NCBI RefSeq assembly: GCF_034522235.1
Contig: NZ_JAXHLN010000003.1
Location: 2,046,001 to 2,110,000 of the forward strand
DNA: 64,000 bases
Reading direction: 5' to 3'
DNA from: Thiohalophilus sp.
GTDB taxonomy: Bacteria; Pseudomonadota; Gammaproteobacteria; UBA6429; Thiohalophilaceae
In this document: in pieces, positions 32,342 through 39,997 of the stretch
Layout: each line of letters begins with the position of its first letter
Numbering within the stretch: the first letter of the stretch is position 1
Notes under the pieces: model-generated
What the model was told of the DNA's origin: nothing
The model's input: the letters and a program-made list of their open reading frames with translations, nothing else
Databases searched by the model: none
Program-made: the position numbers and the translations under genes

Positions 32342-32647
32342 ATGGGACTTTTCAGCAAGAAAAACGAAACAGCCGCCACCGAGGCCGGCAGCAGCGTCAC
32401 CCTGGAGGACGGCAGCACCGTTGAGGTGAGCCGCGTGGTCGACGCGCTCGGCGACTCCTGTCCACGTCCGCAGCTCAAGACCAAGAAAGCGCTGAAGGAA
32501 TCAGATCCGGGGATGGTAATCGAAGTACGCATCGACAACCCCACCTCGATGGCGGCAATCCCGCCGATGATGCCGGAGGTAAAGAGCACCCATCTGGGCA
32601 CGGTGAAAGACGGCCGCTACTGGCGTGTCATCGTGCGCAAGAATTGA
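32342..32647 (+). CDS. tusA: TusA-family sulfur carrier
   Basis: 101 residues. Core motif DALGDSCPRPQLKTKKAL contains the CPxP cysteine that carries persulfide. An N-terminal extension of about 25 residues (GLFSKKNETAATEAGSS) is longer than usual. It sits right after two YeeE/YedE genes, a frequent pairing in which TusA accepts imported sulfur on the cytoplasmic side. Confidence 0.88.
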   Translation: MGLFSKKNETAATEAGSSVTLEDGSTVEVSRVVDALGDSCPRPQLKTKKALKESDPGMVIEVRIDNPTSMAAIPPMMPEVKSTHLGTVKDGRYWRVIVRKN

Positions 32648-32657
32648 GGGCGACACC

Positions 32658-32894
32658 ATGACTTCCGGCCAATTACAACTTTCGGTGTTTTCGATCCTGG
32701 TGGGCGCGGTCACGATCGGAACGTTGATCTTTGCGTTTACCGCCACCCCGAATTATCTGAACCAGTCGCGTCACGGCGTGCCGCATTTGATGCCCCAGGT
32801 GAAACATCCGCAAACCGGTGAGCCGCTTGAGATCGACATGCTGATCAGGCATTACAAGGGCGAGCTGGACAACCAATCGAGTATTTATTACTAG
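32658..32894 (+). CDS. 78-residue single-pass membrane protein
   Basis: One N-terminal membrane helix (FSILVGAVTIGTLIFAF) followed by a 50-residue polar tail (HLMPQVKHPQTGEPLEIDML) that may lie in the periplasm. The ATG at 32658 is 10 bases after the TusA stop. I do not recognise the family. Position in a tight sulfur operon suggests a part of a membrane complex with the two following small proteins and the cytochrome. Confidence 0.6.
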   Translation: MTSGQLQLSVFSILVGAVTIGTLIFAFTATPNYLNQSRHGVPHLMPQVKHPQTGEPLEIDMLIRHYKGELDNQSSIYY

Positions 32895-32907
32895 ACGAGG
32901 CACAACC

Positions 32908-33003
32908 ATGGAAGCTTTCGATCTCAAAACGCTGATCCACATCGGCATGTTCTTCCTGGCGTTCTATCTGATGTACGTCAGTTTTACCAAAGATCCGTTC
33001 TGA
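32908..33003 (+). CDS. 31-residue membrane peptide
   Basis: MEAFDLKTLIHIGMFFLAFY then LMYVSFTKDPF: almost entirely one membrane helix. GACGAGG stands 12 bases before the ATG. It lies 13 bases after the previous gene and 10 before the next. Such peptides often stabilise respiratory complexes (CydX, CcoQ and similar), which is the analogy I would draw. Confidence 0.6.
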   Translation: MEAFDLKTLIHIGMFFLAFYLMYVSFTKDPF

Positions 33004-33013
33004 GGAGGCGCCG

Positions 33014-33286
33014 ATGAGCAACTCACAAATTCTGCTGTTCTGCGGCATCTCGCTCGCCATTGCTCTCGGCCTGGCAGCCCTGCTGTTTCCACAGGCAACC
33101 ATGACCGATACGCAGCGTGCTCGCCTGGATACCCCCCAGCCGGCCGAGTCGCTGGGGGAAATCGATCTGGGCGGTTACTTTGGCAAGGTCAAGGTCACCG
33201 AACTGGTGGACTATTACATCAGCAATCCGCCCGACGCCGACACCGCCGCCAGGGTAATCGAAGAAGACCGTTTCGGCGGTTGCTGA
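33014..33286 (+). CDS. 90-residue membrane-anchored protein ending in Gly-Gly-Cys
   Basis: N-terminal membrane helix (ILLFCGISLAIALGLAALLF), then a polar domain, ending RVIEEDRFGGC with Cys as the last residue. A Cys on a short glycine arm at the extreme C-terminus recalls sulfur-carrying DsrC/TusE-type swinging arms, although the fold is otherwise different. Its stop overlaps the next ATG (TGATG). GAGGAGG precedes the start. Sulfur carrier function is an inference. Confidence 0.6.
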   Translation: MSNSQILLFCGISLAIALGLAALLFPQATMTDTQRARLDTPQPAESLGEIDLGGYFGKVKVTELVDYYISNPPDADTAARVIEEDRFGGC

Positions 33287-34242
33287 TGGCGGGCTTGTCA
33301 CGGCTCGCGCTCGGATTGATCCTGCTGGCGCCCGGCAGCGGCATTGCGGCGGAGTTTCGCTATTCATCCGCGTTACCCGATGAGGGACAGGTGATCGACA
33401 CGCGCGCGCAGGAACAGTGTCAAACGATGAGCCTGGCCGGCGCGCGTTGCCTGCCGGCCACCGACCTGCTCGGTCCGCACCGGCGCCTGCCAAGCTTCCG
33501 CGACATCCTGTGGGTGTTCGGGACCGCCGGGTTGCGCGGCGATGAGACCCTCATCGTGGCGGGTTCCGATCCCCGGGAACGGGATTTTGTCGCCGCCCTG
33601 CTGTATCTGGCCGGCCAGCGCGAAATCGTGGTGCTCACCGAGCCGCTGCCACGTCTGCTCGCGGCCGGCGCCGCCGCGGCGCCGGGTGAGCCGCGCGGCA
33701 TGATCCGCGATCCCATCTACCGGGCAAGCCTGCGGGAACACCTTATCGTTTTGCGCCGCGAGTTGTGGTCCGAACTGCAGGACGCGGCGCCCCCTGCCCT
33801 GTTCGACGGCCGCGGCGATGCGGAATATCGCGGCGAGCGGGTCCGCGCGCAGCGCGGCGGTCGACTGCCCGGCGCGATCCTCCTGCCCGCCGGCGAACTG
33901 CGGGCGTCGTTGACCGCCGAGCCGCGTCCGACGCCGGCCGGGCTTGTCGGCTACGCGCATGATCCGCTGGAATCGCTGGCCTATTTCACCCTGCTGCGGG
34001 CCGGCGCCGGCTTCGAGGCGCGCGTCTATATCCAGGGCTGGCGTGACTGGGCCGCCCGCGGCGAACTGCCGGTCGACCACGAAACCCTGCCCGAACCGGT
34101 CAGTCCCCGTGCGATGCCCACATCAGCGGCAACTGCCGGACCGGGACTGATTCAACAGCTCTTGCCGGTGATCGCCCTGATCATTGCATTACTCACCCTG
34201 TTTATTGTTATTAGCCGAAGGAGCCACCGATGGACCTCTTGA
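33286..34242 (+). CDS. Rhodanese-like protein without catalytic Cys, C-terminally membrane anchored
   Basis: 318 residues: signal peptide (LGLILLAPGSGIAA-EF), two rhodanese-like domains (VIDTRAQEQCQTM...; LFDGRGDAEYRGERV...) and a C-terminal membrane helix (LLPVIALIIALLTLFIVI). Neither active-site loop has Cys (IVAGSDPRERDF; GYAHDPLESLAYF), so it probably binds rather than transfers sulfur. The stop of the previous gene overlaps the ATG at 33286. The 3' end overlaps the next gene by 13 bases. Confidence 0.7.
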   Translation: MAGLSRLALGLILLAPGSGIAAEFRYSSALPDEGQVIDTRAQEQCQTMSLAGARCLPATDLLGPHRRLPSFRDILWVFGTAGLRGDETLIVAGSDPRERDFVAALLYLAGQREIVVLTEPLPRLLAAGAAAAPGEPRGMIRDPIYRASLREHLIVLRRELWSELQDAAPPALFDGRGDAEYRGERVRAQRGGRLPGAILLPAGELRASLTAEPRPTPAGLVGYAHDPLESLAYFTLLRAGAGFEARVYIQGWRDWAARGELPVDHETLPEPVSPRAMPTSAATAGPGLIQQLLPVIALIIALLTLFIVISRRSHRWTS

Positions 34243-34520
34243 TCGACGTATCCACCCCCGACGCGGCCCCCGTACTGGTGCCGCTGCTGCAGGCGCTGCA
34301 CCGGCGCGGCAGCGAGTGGGCAATTTTTTTCACCAACGACGGCGTCAAGGCGCTCGATGACACGCAACTGGCCGGCCTGATGCACCTGGCCGAACAGGCC
34401 GTGGCCTGCGAGTTTTCCTGGGAGCGTTACAGGGGCGATGCCGAATGCCCCGTCACCCTCGGCAGCCAGACCAATCACAGCATGCTGGCCGCCTCGGCCG
34501 CTCGCATCATCGGCCTGTAG
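34230..34520 (+). CDS. DsrE-like small protein with two Cys
   Basis: 96 residues, alpha/beta, resembling the DsrE/TusD-type fold (MDLLIDVSTPDAAPVLVPLL; WAIFFTNDGVK). Cys lie in AVACEFSWERYRGDAECPV, a place where DsrE-type sulfur carriers have a reactive Cys. It is shorter than typical DsrE (about 110-130). First of three consecutive small soluble proteins that recall the DsrEFH/TusBCD trio. Confidence 0.6.
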   Translation: MDLLIDVSTPDAAPVLVPLLQALHRRGSEWAIFFTNDGVKALDDTQLAGLMHLAEQAVACEFSWERYRGDAECPVTLGSQTNHSMLAASAARIIGL

Positions 34521-34532
34521 GAGACGCATCTT

Positions 34533-34811
34533 ATGAGTGAAGGAAAGAAAGCATTACTGTTACTGGCCCGCCGCGATCACACCGAAGCGATGCGCGTCGC
34601 CGCCGGTCTGACCATCTTCGGCCACGCGGTGCGCCTGGTGTTCATGACCGGCCCGGTCGCCGACACACCGGAGAACGCCGAAGAAGCGGAAATGCTGGAA
34701 CTGTCCGATATTACCCCGGAAACCACCGTCGCCGACCAGGAACTGCCGCATCTGGAGCCCGGCGCCCTGGCGCTGGCCATGGTGGAAGCCGACGCCGTCA
34801 TCAGCCTGTGA
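34533..34811 (+). CDS. DsrE/DsrF-like small protein lacking Cys
   Basis: 92 residues: beta strand (KALLLLARRD), helix (EAMRVAAGLTIFGHAV), strand (RLVFMTG), then an acidic linker. This is the DsrE/F order. No Cys at all, so a structural partner of the preceding protein is likely. Start with GTAGGAGACGCATCTT upstream. Confidence 0.55.
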   Translation: MSEGKKALLLLARRDHTEAMRVAAGLTIFGHAVRLVFMTGPVADTPENAEEAEMLELSDITPETTVADQELPHLEPGALALAMVEADAVISL

Positions 34812-34821
34812 GGTCTTACCC

Positions 34822-35007
34822 ATGAATATCGCCATACTCGATAGCGGACTGTTTCCCGATCGCACCACTATGGACGAGGCAGTCAATTACTTCGAACCCC
34901 ATTACAACTTCTATCGCTGGAACCTGACCGACCCGACGCTGACGCGCGATGACTGGGATCAGATCGTCGACGAGCTGTTGAGCGCCGATCGGGCGATCGT
35001 GATCTGA
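34822..35007 (+). CDS. 61-residue acidic protein, third member of the DsrE-like trio
   Basis: MNIAILDSGLFPDRTTMDEA... ending LLSADRAIVI. It is soluble, acidic and lacks Cys. Place and size recall DsrH/TusB but homology cannot be claimed. It is tightly spaced between the second DsrE-like gene and a cytochrome gene. Confidence 0.5.
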   Translation: MNIAILDSGLFPDRTTMDEAVNYFEPHYNFYRWNLTDPTLTRDDWDQIVDELLSADRAIVI

Positions 35008-35011
35008 GCCG

Positions 35012-35662
35012 ATGTGGTGCCGTTGTCTGCTGGCCTGCCTGCTGCTGATCGGCCTTGCGCCGGCCCACGCCGTGGGGGAACACGGCCGGCGCTTCGCCGC
35101 GGAGATCGCCGTGATGCGGGGCGATGTGGAACAGTTGCGGGCGGCCGATACCCGGCCGTTGCACCGCCGCGGTCTGCGGGCGCGACTCGAAAGCAGCCTG
35201 AGCCTGCTGGGGATGCTGGCCCGCCAGCAGGCGCAGGAACGCGGCGTGGCACCGGCGCGGTTGCTGGCCCGGGTCGCCACGCTGAGAGACGCTTACCGCC
35301 AGGACAACCTGGAACGACTGCGGGATAACCTGCGCACGCTGATGCGGGACTATCCCCTGTCCCTGCCCGAATGGGACGATCCCGCGATCACCCCGGCCCG
35401 CCTCGCCGCCGGTCGCAAGCTGTACGAGACCCTGTGTCTGGCCTGTCATCATCACCCGTATCAGGATCGGGAAAACCCCGCCTACAACCTGTTCCGGCAG
35501 GCCCGCAACGAGCCGCGCGAAATCTTCGCCGCGCGTCTGTATGGCGGCGTGCGTGGCGTGCCGGCCACGTCGCTGGACAACCCGTTATCCATTGAAGAGA
35601 TGACCGCGCTGCTGGTCTGGCTGCTGGAAGCACCGGAGGATCAGATCGGTGATGCGGATTGA
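35012..35662 (+). CDS. Periplasmic cytochrome c
   Basis: 216 residues: signal peptide (CLLACLLLIGLAPAHA), a helical N-terminal domain of about 120 residues (RRGLRARLESSLSLLGML...), then a class I haem domain with CLACHHH and a likely Met ligand in SIEEMTAL. It begins four bases after the previous stop. As the last gene of the operon it would accept electrons from sulfur oxidation in the periplasm. Confidence 0.8.
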   Translation: MWCRCLLACLLLIGLAPAHAVGEHGRRFAAEIAVMRGDVEQLRAADTRPLHRRGLRARLESSLSLLGMLARQQAQERGVAPARLLARVATLRDAYRQDNLERLRDNLRTLMRDYPLSLPEWDDPAITPARLAAGRKLYETLCLACHHHPYQDRENPAYNLFRQARNEPREIFAARLYGGVRGVPATSLDNPLSIEEMTALLVWLLEAPEDQIGDAD

Positions 35663-35704
35663 CATGACCGACACGTCGTCACAAACGATTAATCCGCAAA
35701 CGTG

Positions 35705-35782
35705 ACCGTTCAGCCGCGCGTGACCACCCAGCGCCAGGGTGATGTCGCGCAGTTGCAGCAATGCATTGTCGCCTTGTTTCAT
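35705..35782 (-). pseudogene. Short fragment resembling the start of an ABC-F ATPase
   Basis: After the b5-like gene a frame starts MKQGDNALLQLRDITLALGG, very like the first residues of Uup-type ABC-F proteins (LLQLRDISLAxGG), then loses similarity after about 26 codons. A GGAG precedes it. Probably a broken gene end at the island boundary. Confidence 0.25.
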
Positions 35783-35792
35783 GGCGATGAAT

Positions 35793-36164
35793 TCACTCCC
35801 CGCGCAACAACCCCAAGCGGTATTGCGGCAACAGTTGGCTCGCATAATTGGAATGCGGCCGCCCTTTGGTTTTGGTGTGAAAGGCCTGGCTGGCTTCCTT
35901 GCCGCACCACGCGAGCATGACGGCCGGGGCGGCGGGATGCTGTGGCAGGTAGGCGCTGAAGTCGTAGACCACGCCGTCGATGGCCATCCAGCAGTCATCG
36001 GCCTGATCGTGCCCGGCCAGTTCCGCAAGCGTGTAGTGCTTGCCGGCGGCCGTCGCACTCGTTCCCTCCCCCATTGGTTCGGGCAACCAGACATCGGCCG
36101 CCCAGAAGCCGGCCACAGCGATCCAGAACAACAGGGTGGACACGATAAACAGTTTACGCATCAT
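35793..36164 (-). CDS. Membrane-anchored cytochrome b5-like protein
   Basis: 123 residues: an N-terminal membrane helix (LFIVSTLLFWIAVAGFWAA) and a b5-fold domain (HYTLAELAGHDQADDCWMAI, VVYDFSAYLPQHPAAP, AFHTKTKG). His of HPAAP and of FHTKT are the expected haem ligands. Its ATG overlaps the stop of the ferric-reductase-like gene, so they are coupled. It probably exchanges electrons with that flavoprotein. Confidence 0.8.
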   Translation of the reverse strand: MMRKLFIVSTLLFWIAVAGFWAADVWLPEPMGEGTSATAAGKHYTLAELAGHDQADDCWMAIDGVVYDFSAYLPQHPAAPAVMLAWCGKEASQAFHTKTKGRPHSNYASQLLPQYRLGLLRGE

Positions 36165-37435
36165 CGGAAATCGAATCTCTCATAATGAATCATTTCTGGA
36201 TCGACGCCGCTCTTGCCCAAGTGCGGCAGCAGCGCGTTGACCATGGGCGCCGGCCCACATATATTGACCTCGTGTTGCGCGAGCTCATCGACCTGTTGCA
36301 GCAGGTGAGGAAAATCCGCCGGCATCTTGCCGGTCTCTACCGCGTGCAGGATAAAGTGCGGATCGTTGTTAGCGTAATCTGTCAACTCTTCGAGAAAGGC
36401 GGCATCCGCGGCCCGGCGAAACAGATAAATAAGGGTGGTGTGCCGGGTGCGGGGTTGCGCCCGCAGCGCCGCGATAAACGGCGTGATGCCGATGCCGCCG
36501 GCGACCCACAATTGCGGTGCCATTGCGCTCTCCTGTAAAAAAGTGCCGAACGGCCCCTGTAGGCGCACACGCACGCCTGGCTCCATTGCCTGGATGTGCT
36601 GCGAGCAGGGGCCGAGCGACTTGATGGCCAGGCTGATCGTGCCATCCTCGGCGACACCACTCACGGTGAAGGGGTGATATTCGCCGCAGCCGCGAAAGTG
36701 CGTGCCATCGCCAAAGGCGACCAGCACGAATTGCCCAGGCGTGACCGCCAGCGCGGTGGCCGCCGGCGTCAGCGTGGCCTCGATCATGCCGGGAACCTGC
36801 CGCGTGACCTGTGACACCCGATACGGCAAGGACGCGACACCCAGGTCGCTGGCGATCAGCCGCCAGCCCAGGGCCAGCAGCGCCAGCACGATCAACAGCA
36901 GCAGCAGGATCACTTCGCCCAACAGCACATAGACATGCGCCAGACCGAACACCACGCCCAGGCCCAGGGCGAAGTGAAAACCACGCCAGCGACGGTAAGG
37001 CAGGCGCAGCGCAAAGGTGGTGGCGAGGCCGAACATCAGCAGCACCAAGGCCAGCCAGCCCAGCCATACCGGCCACGACTGCGCCCAGGGAGCGAGAATT
37101 TCCCAGGCCCGATGCGGCGCCTCGAACCAACCATCCACAGCCAGGGTCAGAGGATGGCTCAATAACAACAGATACGCGGCCATGCCGCTGCGGTGATGCC
37201 ATAAATACGCCGGCTCCAGCCCGCCGAGCAAGCGCGCCAGGTGCGGCTGGCGCACCATCAGCAGCAGGTTCACCACCAACAGGGCCGTGCCCGCCCAGGC
37301 GGTGACGATGGCAGCGCTGCGCCACGGCGTCAGCCCCTCGGGGAAGGCCCACCACACCACCGCCAGCGGCAAGATCAATGTCAGCGCCAGTGTCGTGAAG
37401 CGCCTGCGCCACTGCACGCCAGGCCCCTTGTTCAT
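36161..37435 (-). CDS. Ferric-reductase-like membrane flavohaem oxidoreductase
   Basis: 424 residues. Six or seven membrane helices (1-205) with His pairs (LWHHRSGMAAYLLLLSHPL; FHFALGLGVVFGLAHVY) for two b haems. A ferredoxin-reductase module follows: FAD motif (HPFTVSG), NAD-binding GGIGITPF and the final CGP motif (NICGPAPMV). It would pass electrons from NAD(P)H across the membrane. ATGA overlaps link it to both neighbours in the tail of the ars operon. Confidence 0.85.
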   Translation of the reverse strand: MNKGPGVQWRRRFTTLALTLILPLAVVWWAFPEGLTPWRSAAIVTAWAGTALLVVNLLLMVRQPHLARLLGGLEPAYLWHHRSGMAAYLLLLSHPLTLAVDGWFEAPHRAWEILAPWAQSWPVWLGWLALVLLMFGLATTFALRLPYRRWRGFHFALGLGVVFGLAHVYVLLGEVILLLLLIVLALLALGWRLIASDLGVASLPYRVSQVTRQVPGMIEATLTPAATALAVTPGQFVLVAFGDGTHFRGCGEYHPFTVSGVAEDGTISLAIKSLGPCSQHIQAMEPGVRVRLQGPFGTFLQESAMAPQLWVAGGIGITPFIAALRAQPRTRHTTLIYLFRRAADAAFLEELTDYANNDPHFILHAVETGKMPADFPHLLQQVDELAQHEVNICGPAPMVNALLPHLGKSGVDPEMIHYERFDFR

Positions 37436-37764
37436 TCAAACCGGCCCCGCTGCCGCAGTTGTTCACAACCGGAATCCGGCCTGGGCTGCAATACGACACC
37501 TTCTTTCAATGCGCGCCGCGCCATTTTCGCGTGCTGCTCGGTCTGGTAGCTCTTGCATTCCTCGTAGGTTTTAAAACCACGCATGCGACGCTGGTGTTCG
37601 ATACGCTCATCGGGCGTCATGTAGTACCAACCACTGGTGTTCTGTTCGGCGGCATGCCACGGGCCGGCTGCGCCGGTTCCGGGCAGGGCGACCAGCACCA
37701 GCAGCAACATCCAGCCCCCTACTCTGGATTTCCAAATCGATGATGGCATTGTGAACATGGTCAA
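37432..37764 (-). CDS. Small exported protein
   Basis: 110 residues with a signal peptide (GGWMLLLVLVALPGTGAA). The mature part is basic and helical (MTPDERIEHQRRMRGFKTYEECKSYQ) and has two Cys (EECK, SGCEQL). Similar short proteins occur next to cytochromes but I cannot name the family. Overlaps the downstream reductase gene by four bases. Confidence 0.6.
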   Translation of the reverse strand: MTMFTMPSSIWKSRVGGWMLLLVLVALPGTGAAGPWHAAEQNTSGWYYMTPDERIEHQRRMRGFKTYEECKSYQTEQHAKMARRALKEGVVLQPRPDSGCEQLRQRGRFE

Positions 37765-37792
37765 CGGCCCTCGAAGCGCACGATGTGCAGCA

Positions 37793-38206
37793 TCACATCG
37801 CCTCCCCCGCGCGCTGCAGCGTGCCGGACAGTTCGGTACCCGGCGCCACGGTATTGTAGACGGTACCGTACTTGCGGATGTTCTCGTGCATCAGTTCGAG
37901 TCGGCGGTCGCTTTCCTCCGTGTCGATCTCGATCGTGTAGTCGATGCGTTGCATCTTCGGCGGCGAGTCCTGACGCACGCCGTGCACCCTGACGGTCACG
38001 CTCCGGTACTCGAACTCGATCATGGGCGCAATGCGCTCCATGTTCTTCAGGATGCAGGCGGCGACGGCGGCCAGCAACAATTCGGCCGGATTCAACGCAT
38101 CGGCCCGGCCCTTGAGATCGGTATCGATGACCAGCTCGACGTCCTTGCAGTGCACCGTGCTGCCGTGGGCGTCGATGCGTGTGGCGGTGATTTCGTATTC
38201 CAGCAT
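37793..38206 (-). CDS. OsmC-family protein
   Basis: 137 residues of the OsmC/YhfA fold, with LNPAELLLAAVAACILKNM containing the family Cys. Only one of the two Ohr/OsmC peroxidatic Cys is recognisable. AAGGAG stands before the ATG. It sits between the second ArsC-like gene and the small exported protein, suggesting a thiol or oxidant role in the arsenic operon. Confidence 0.8.
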   Translation of the reverse strand: MLEYEITATRIDAHGSTVHCKDVELVIDTDLKGRADALNPAELLLAAVAACILKNMERIAPMIEFEYRSVTVRVHGVRQDSPPKMQRIDYTIEIDTEESDRRLELMHENIRKYGTVYNTVAPGTELSGTLQRAGEAM

Positions 38207-38238
38207 CTGCTTCTCCTTTGCCGTCTGGGGGCAGGGTA

Positions 38239-38661
38239 TTATTGCCTGACTTCCGCCAGCCAGTTGTCGATCTGACGTTTGAGCGCATCACGCGCAGCGC
38301 GCCAGGCCGCCAGCTGTTGTTCCCGACCGCCCTGCATCAGAGTCGGATCGGGACAGGTCCAGTGCAGATTATGGGCGTCGCGCGAGAACGACAGGCAGGC
38401 GGTGTTTGCCTCGTCACACAACGCGATCACATAATCGAATTGCTTCTCCTCGAAGTCATTGAGCGCCGGCGTCGGTTCCGTACCGATATCAATACCGATC
38501 TCGTTCATCACCTCGCCGGCCTCCGATGGGACTGCTTCGGCTTCGATCCCCGCGCTGCAGGGCTCGAACTCATCGCCGGCGGCGCGCAACAGGCCTTCGG
38601 CCATCCGCGAGCGGGCCGAGCCGCCGTCACAAACGAATAACACGCGAACGGGATTGTTCAT
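38239..38661 (-). CDS. Second ArsC-like low-molecular-weight phosphatase-fold protein
   Basis: 140 residues. The P-loop VLFVCDGGSARSRMAEG fits C-x5-R-S of LMW phosphatase/arsenate reductases, and the C-terminal DP general-acid motif is in TCPDPTLMQGG. The loop residues (DGGSA) differ from the TGNSC of thioredoxin-linked ArsC, which removes the second loop Cys; other Cys lie at ALCDEAN and ACLSF. Arsenate reduction is likely from context, but the disulfide relay must differ. Start at ATG 38661 with GGAA upstream. Confidence 0.7.
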   Translation of the reverse strand: MNNPVRVLFVCDGGSARSRMAEGLLRAAGDEFEPCSAGIEAEAVPSEAGEVMNEIGIDIGTEPTPALNDFEEKQFDYVIALCDEANTACLSFSRDAHNLHWTCPDPTLMQGGREQQLAAWRAARDALKRQIDNWLAEVRQ

Positions 38662-38689
38662 GATAGATTCCTTGTTGTTCCGACAGCAC

Positions 38690-38923
38690 TCAACCCAGCC
38701 AGCCCTCGACGGTCTTGCGATCCGGCACACCGCCGGCATGCACCACCTTGCCGTCGATCACCACGCCGGGGGTCGACATGACGCCGTAGCCCATGATCGC
38801 GCCGATCTCCTCGACCTTTTCCAGCTCCACCTCGACACCTTTGGCTTTGGCCGTGTCTTCGATCAGCGCCAGAGTGCGCTTGCAGTTGGCGCAGCCGGTG
38901 CCGAGTACCTTGATATTTTTCAT
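38690..38923 (-). CDS. Small thioredoxin-like redox protein
   Basis: 77 residues, thioredoxin fold of the redox-active disulfide protein type: KVLGTGCANCKRTLALIE at the N-terminus with CxxC, and the cis-Pro loop STPGVVIDG. It lies between arsM and the ArsC-like gene, so it may reduce that enzyme or bind arsenite through the CxxC pair. Confidence 0.85.
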   Translation of the reverse strand: MKNIKVLGTGCANCKRTLALIEDTAKAKGVEVELEKVEEIGAIMGYGVMSTPGVVIDGKVVHAGGVPDRKTVEGWLG

Positions 38924-39026
38924 AATTGCGTTTCCTCTGATTGATTGATGACGTTATACGAACGCACAACACCCGGAAAGTGCGCCGCGCAGATTATCGG
39001 GCTTCCCTGCCCCGGGGAACCGGACT

Positions 39027-39812
39027 TCAAGGCTTGCTGGCTTCAATCACCGCCGAAGCAACATATGCCTCGACACCGCGTCCCGGTGCCCAATCACGGA
39101 TGAACTCCCGGCTCTCGTCTTTTGGCGCGATACGAACAGCTTCGAAGCCGGCCTCGCGCAGCGTCCTCTCCAGCTCGTCGATAGACGAGGCACCGGCCAT
39201 GCAACCGGTGTACAGGGCCAGATCGCGACGAACCTCCTCGGGCAGCTCCGCCGTTGCCACCACATCACTGATGGCCAGACGCCCACCCGGCTTGAGCACA
39301 CGGTAGGCTTCGCGGAACACCTGCGCCTTGCCAGGCGAAAGATTGATCACGCAGTTGGAAATGATCACCTCCACGCTGGCGTCAGCCAGCGGCAGATGTT
39401 CGATCTCGCCGAGGCGGAAATCCACGTTGCGATAGCCACCCTTGCGGGCATTTTCCCGTGCCTTTGCCAGCATTTCCGGTGTCATGTCCACGCCGATCAC
39501 GCGGCCGGAGTCGCCGACGGCCCGGGCGGCGAGGAAACAGTCGAAACCGGCCCCGCTGCCCAGATCCAGGACCGTCTCCCCGGCCTGCAAGGCGGCGATG
39601 GCCTGGGGATTGCCGCAGCCGAGCCCAAGGTCGGCCCCGTCGGGAGCCGCGTCCAACTCCTCGTCCGAATAGCCGAGGCGTTGGGAGGCAACCGACTCGG
39701 GCTGCGAACCGCAGCCATTGTCGCCGCTGCAGCAACCGCTGCCGCCCTCCGCCACACTTGCGTAGGCCTCGCGTACTGTGCTGCGAATCGCATCATGATT
39801 GTTGTCTGACAT
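39027..39812 (-). CDS. arsM: Arsenite S-adenosylmethionine methyltransferase
   Basis: 261 residues. SAM motif LDLGSGAGFDCFLAAR; conserved arsenic-binding Cys in ISNCVINLSP and YTGCMAGA, plus the N-terminal Cys-rich segment (GCCSGDNGCG) and GLGCGNP. These are the hallmark Cys of ArsM, which methylates As(III) to mono-, di- and trimethyl forms. It belongs to the long minus-strand ars operon, near an ArsP-like permease that could export the methylated product. Confidence 0.93.
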   Translation of the reverse strand: MSDNNHDAIRSTVREAYASVAEGGSGCCSGDNGCGSQPESVASQRLGYSDEELDAAPDGADLGLGCGNPQAIAALQAGETVLDLGSGAGFDCFLAARAVGDSGRVIGVDMTPEMLAKARENARKGGYRNVDFRLGEIEHLPLADASVEVIISNCVINLSPGKAQVFREAYRVLKPGGRLAISDVVATAELPEEVRRDLALYTGCMAGASSIDELERTLREAGFEAVRIAPKDESREFIRDWAPGRGVEAYVASAVIEASKP

Positions 39813-39841
39813 AATCTGTCTCCATTGTAAGTTGATTCATC

Positions 39842-39985
39842 TCATGAAACGGTATGGCAGCGAAAAAGACGCAAAAAGGTCTTCTGAGCCAGATCCTCGG
39901 CATCGGCCTCGCTGGCGAGGCGGCGCCGCAGGAACTGTACGACAGTTTCCCGGTGGTTTTCCCATGCCGCAGTGACGTCGATCAT
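39842..39985 (-). CDS. 47-residue sigma-factor region-2-like fragment
   Basis: MIDVTAAWENHRETVVQFLR...SEADAEDLAQKTFLRLFRC. The AEDLAQKTFLRLF stretch is the core of ECF sigma region 2.1-2.2. The frame stops right after it, so regions 2.3-4 are absent. It starts 12 bases after the upstream gene within the ars operon. It may be a relic or a small anti-sigma-like decoy; a relic is simpler. Confidence 0.45.
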   Translation of the reverse strand: MIDVTAAWENHRETVVQFLRRRLASEADAEDLAQKTFLRLFRCHTVS

Positions 39986-39997
39986 CTTGCGCCCCGT

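Noticed and set aside
38689-38739. Upstream extension of the second ArsC-like protein to 166 residues
   Set aside because: The extra 26 codons overlap the thioredoxin-like gene and lack similarity; MNNPVRVLFVC is the natural N-terminus.
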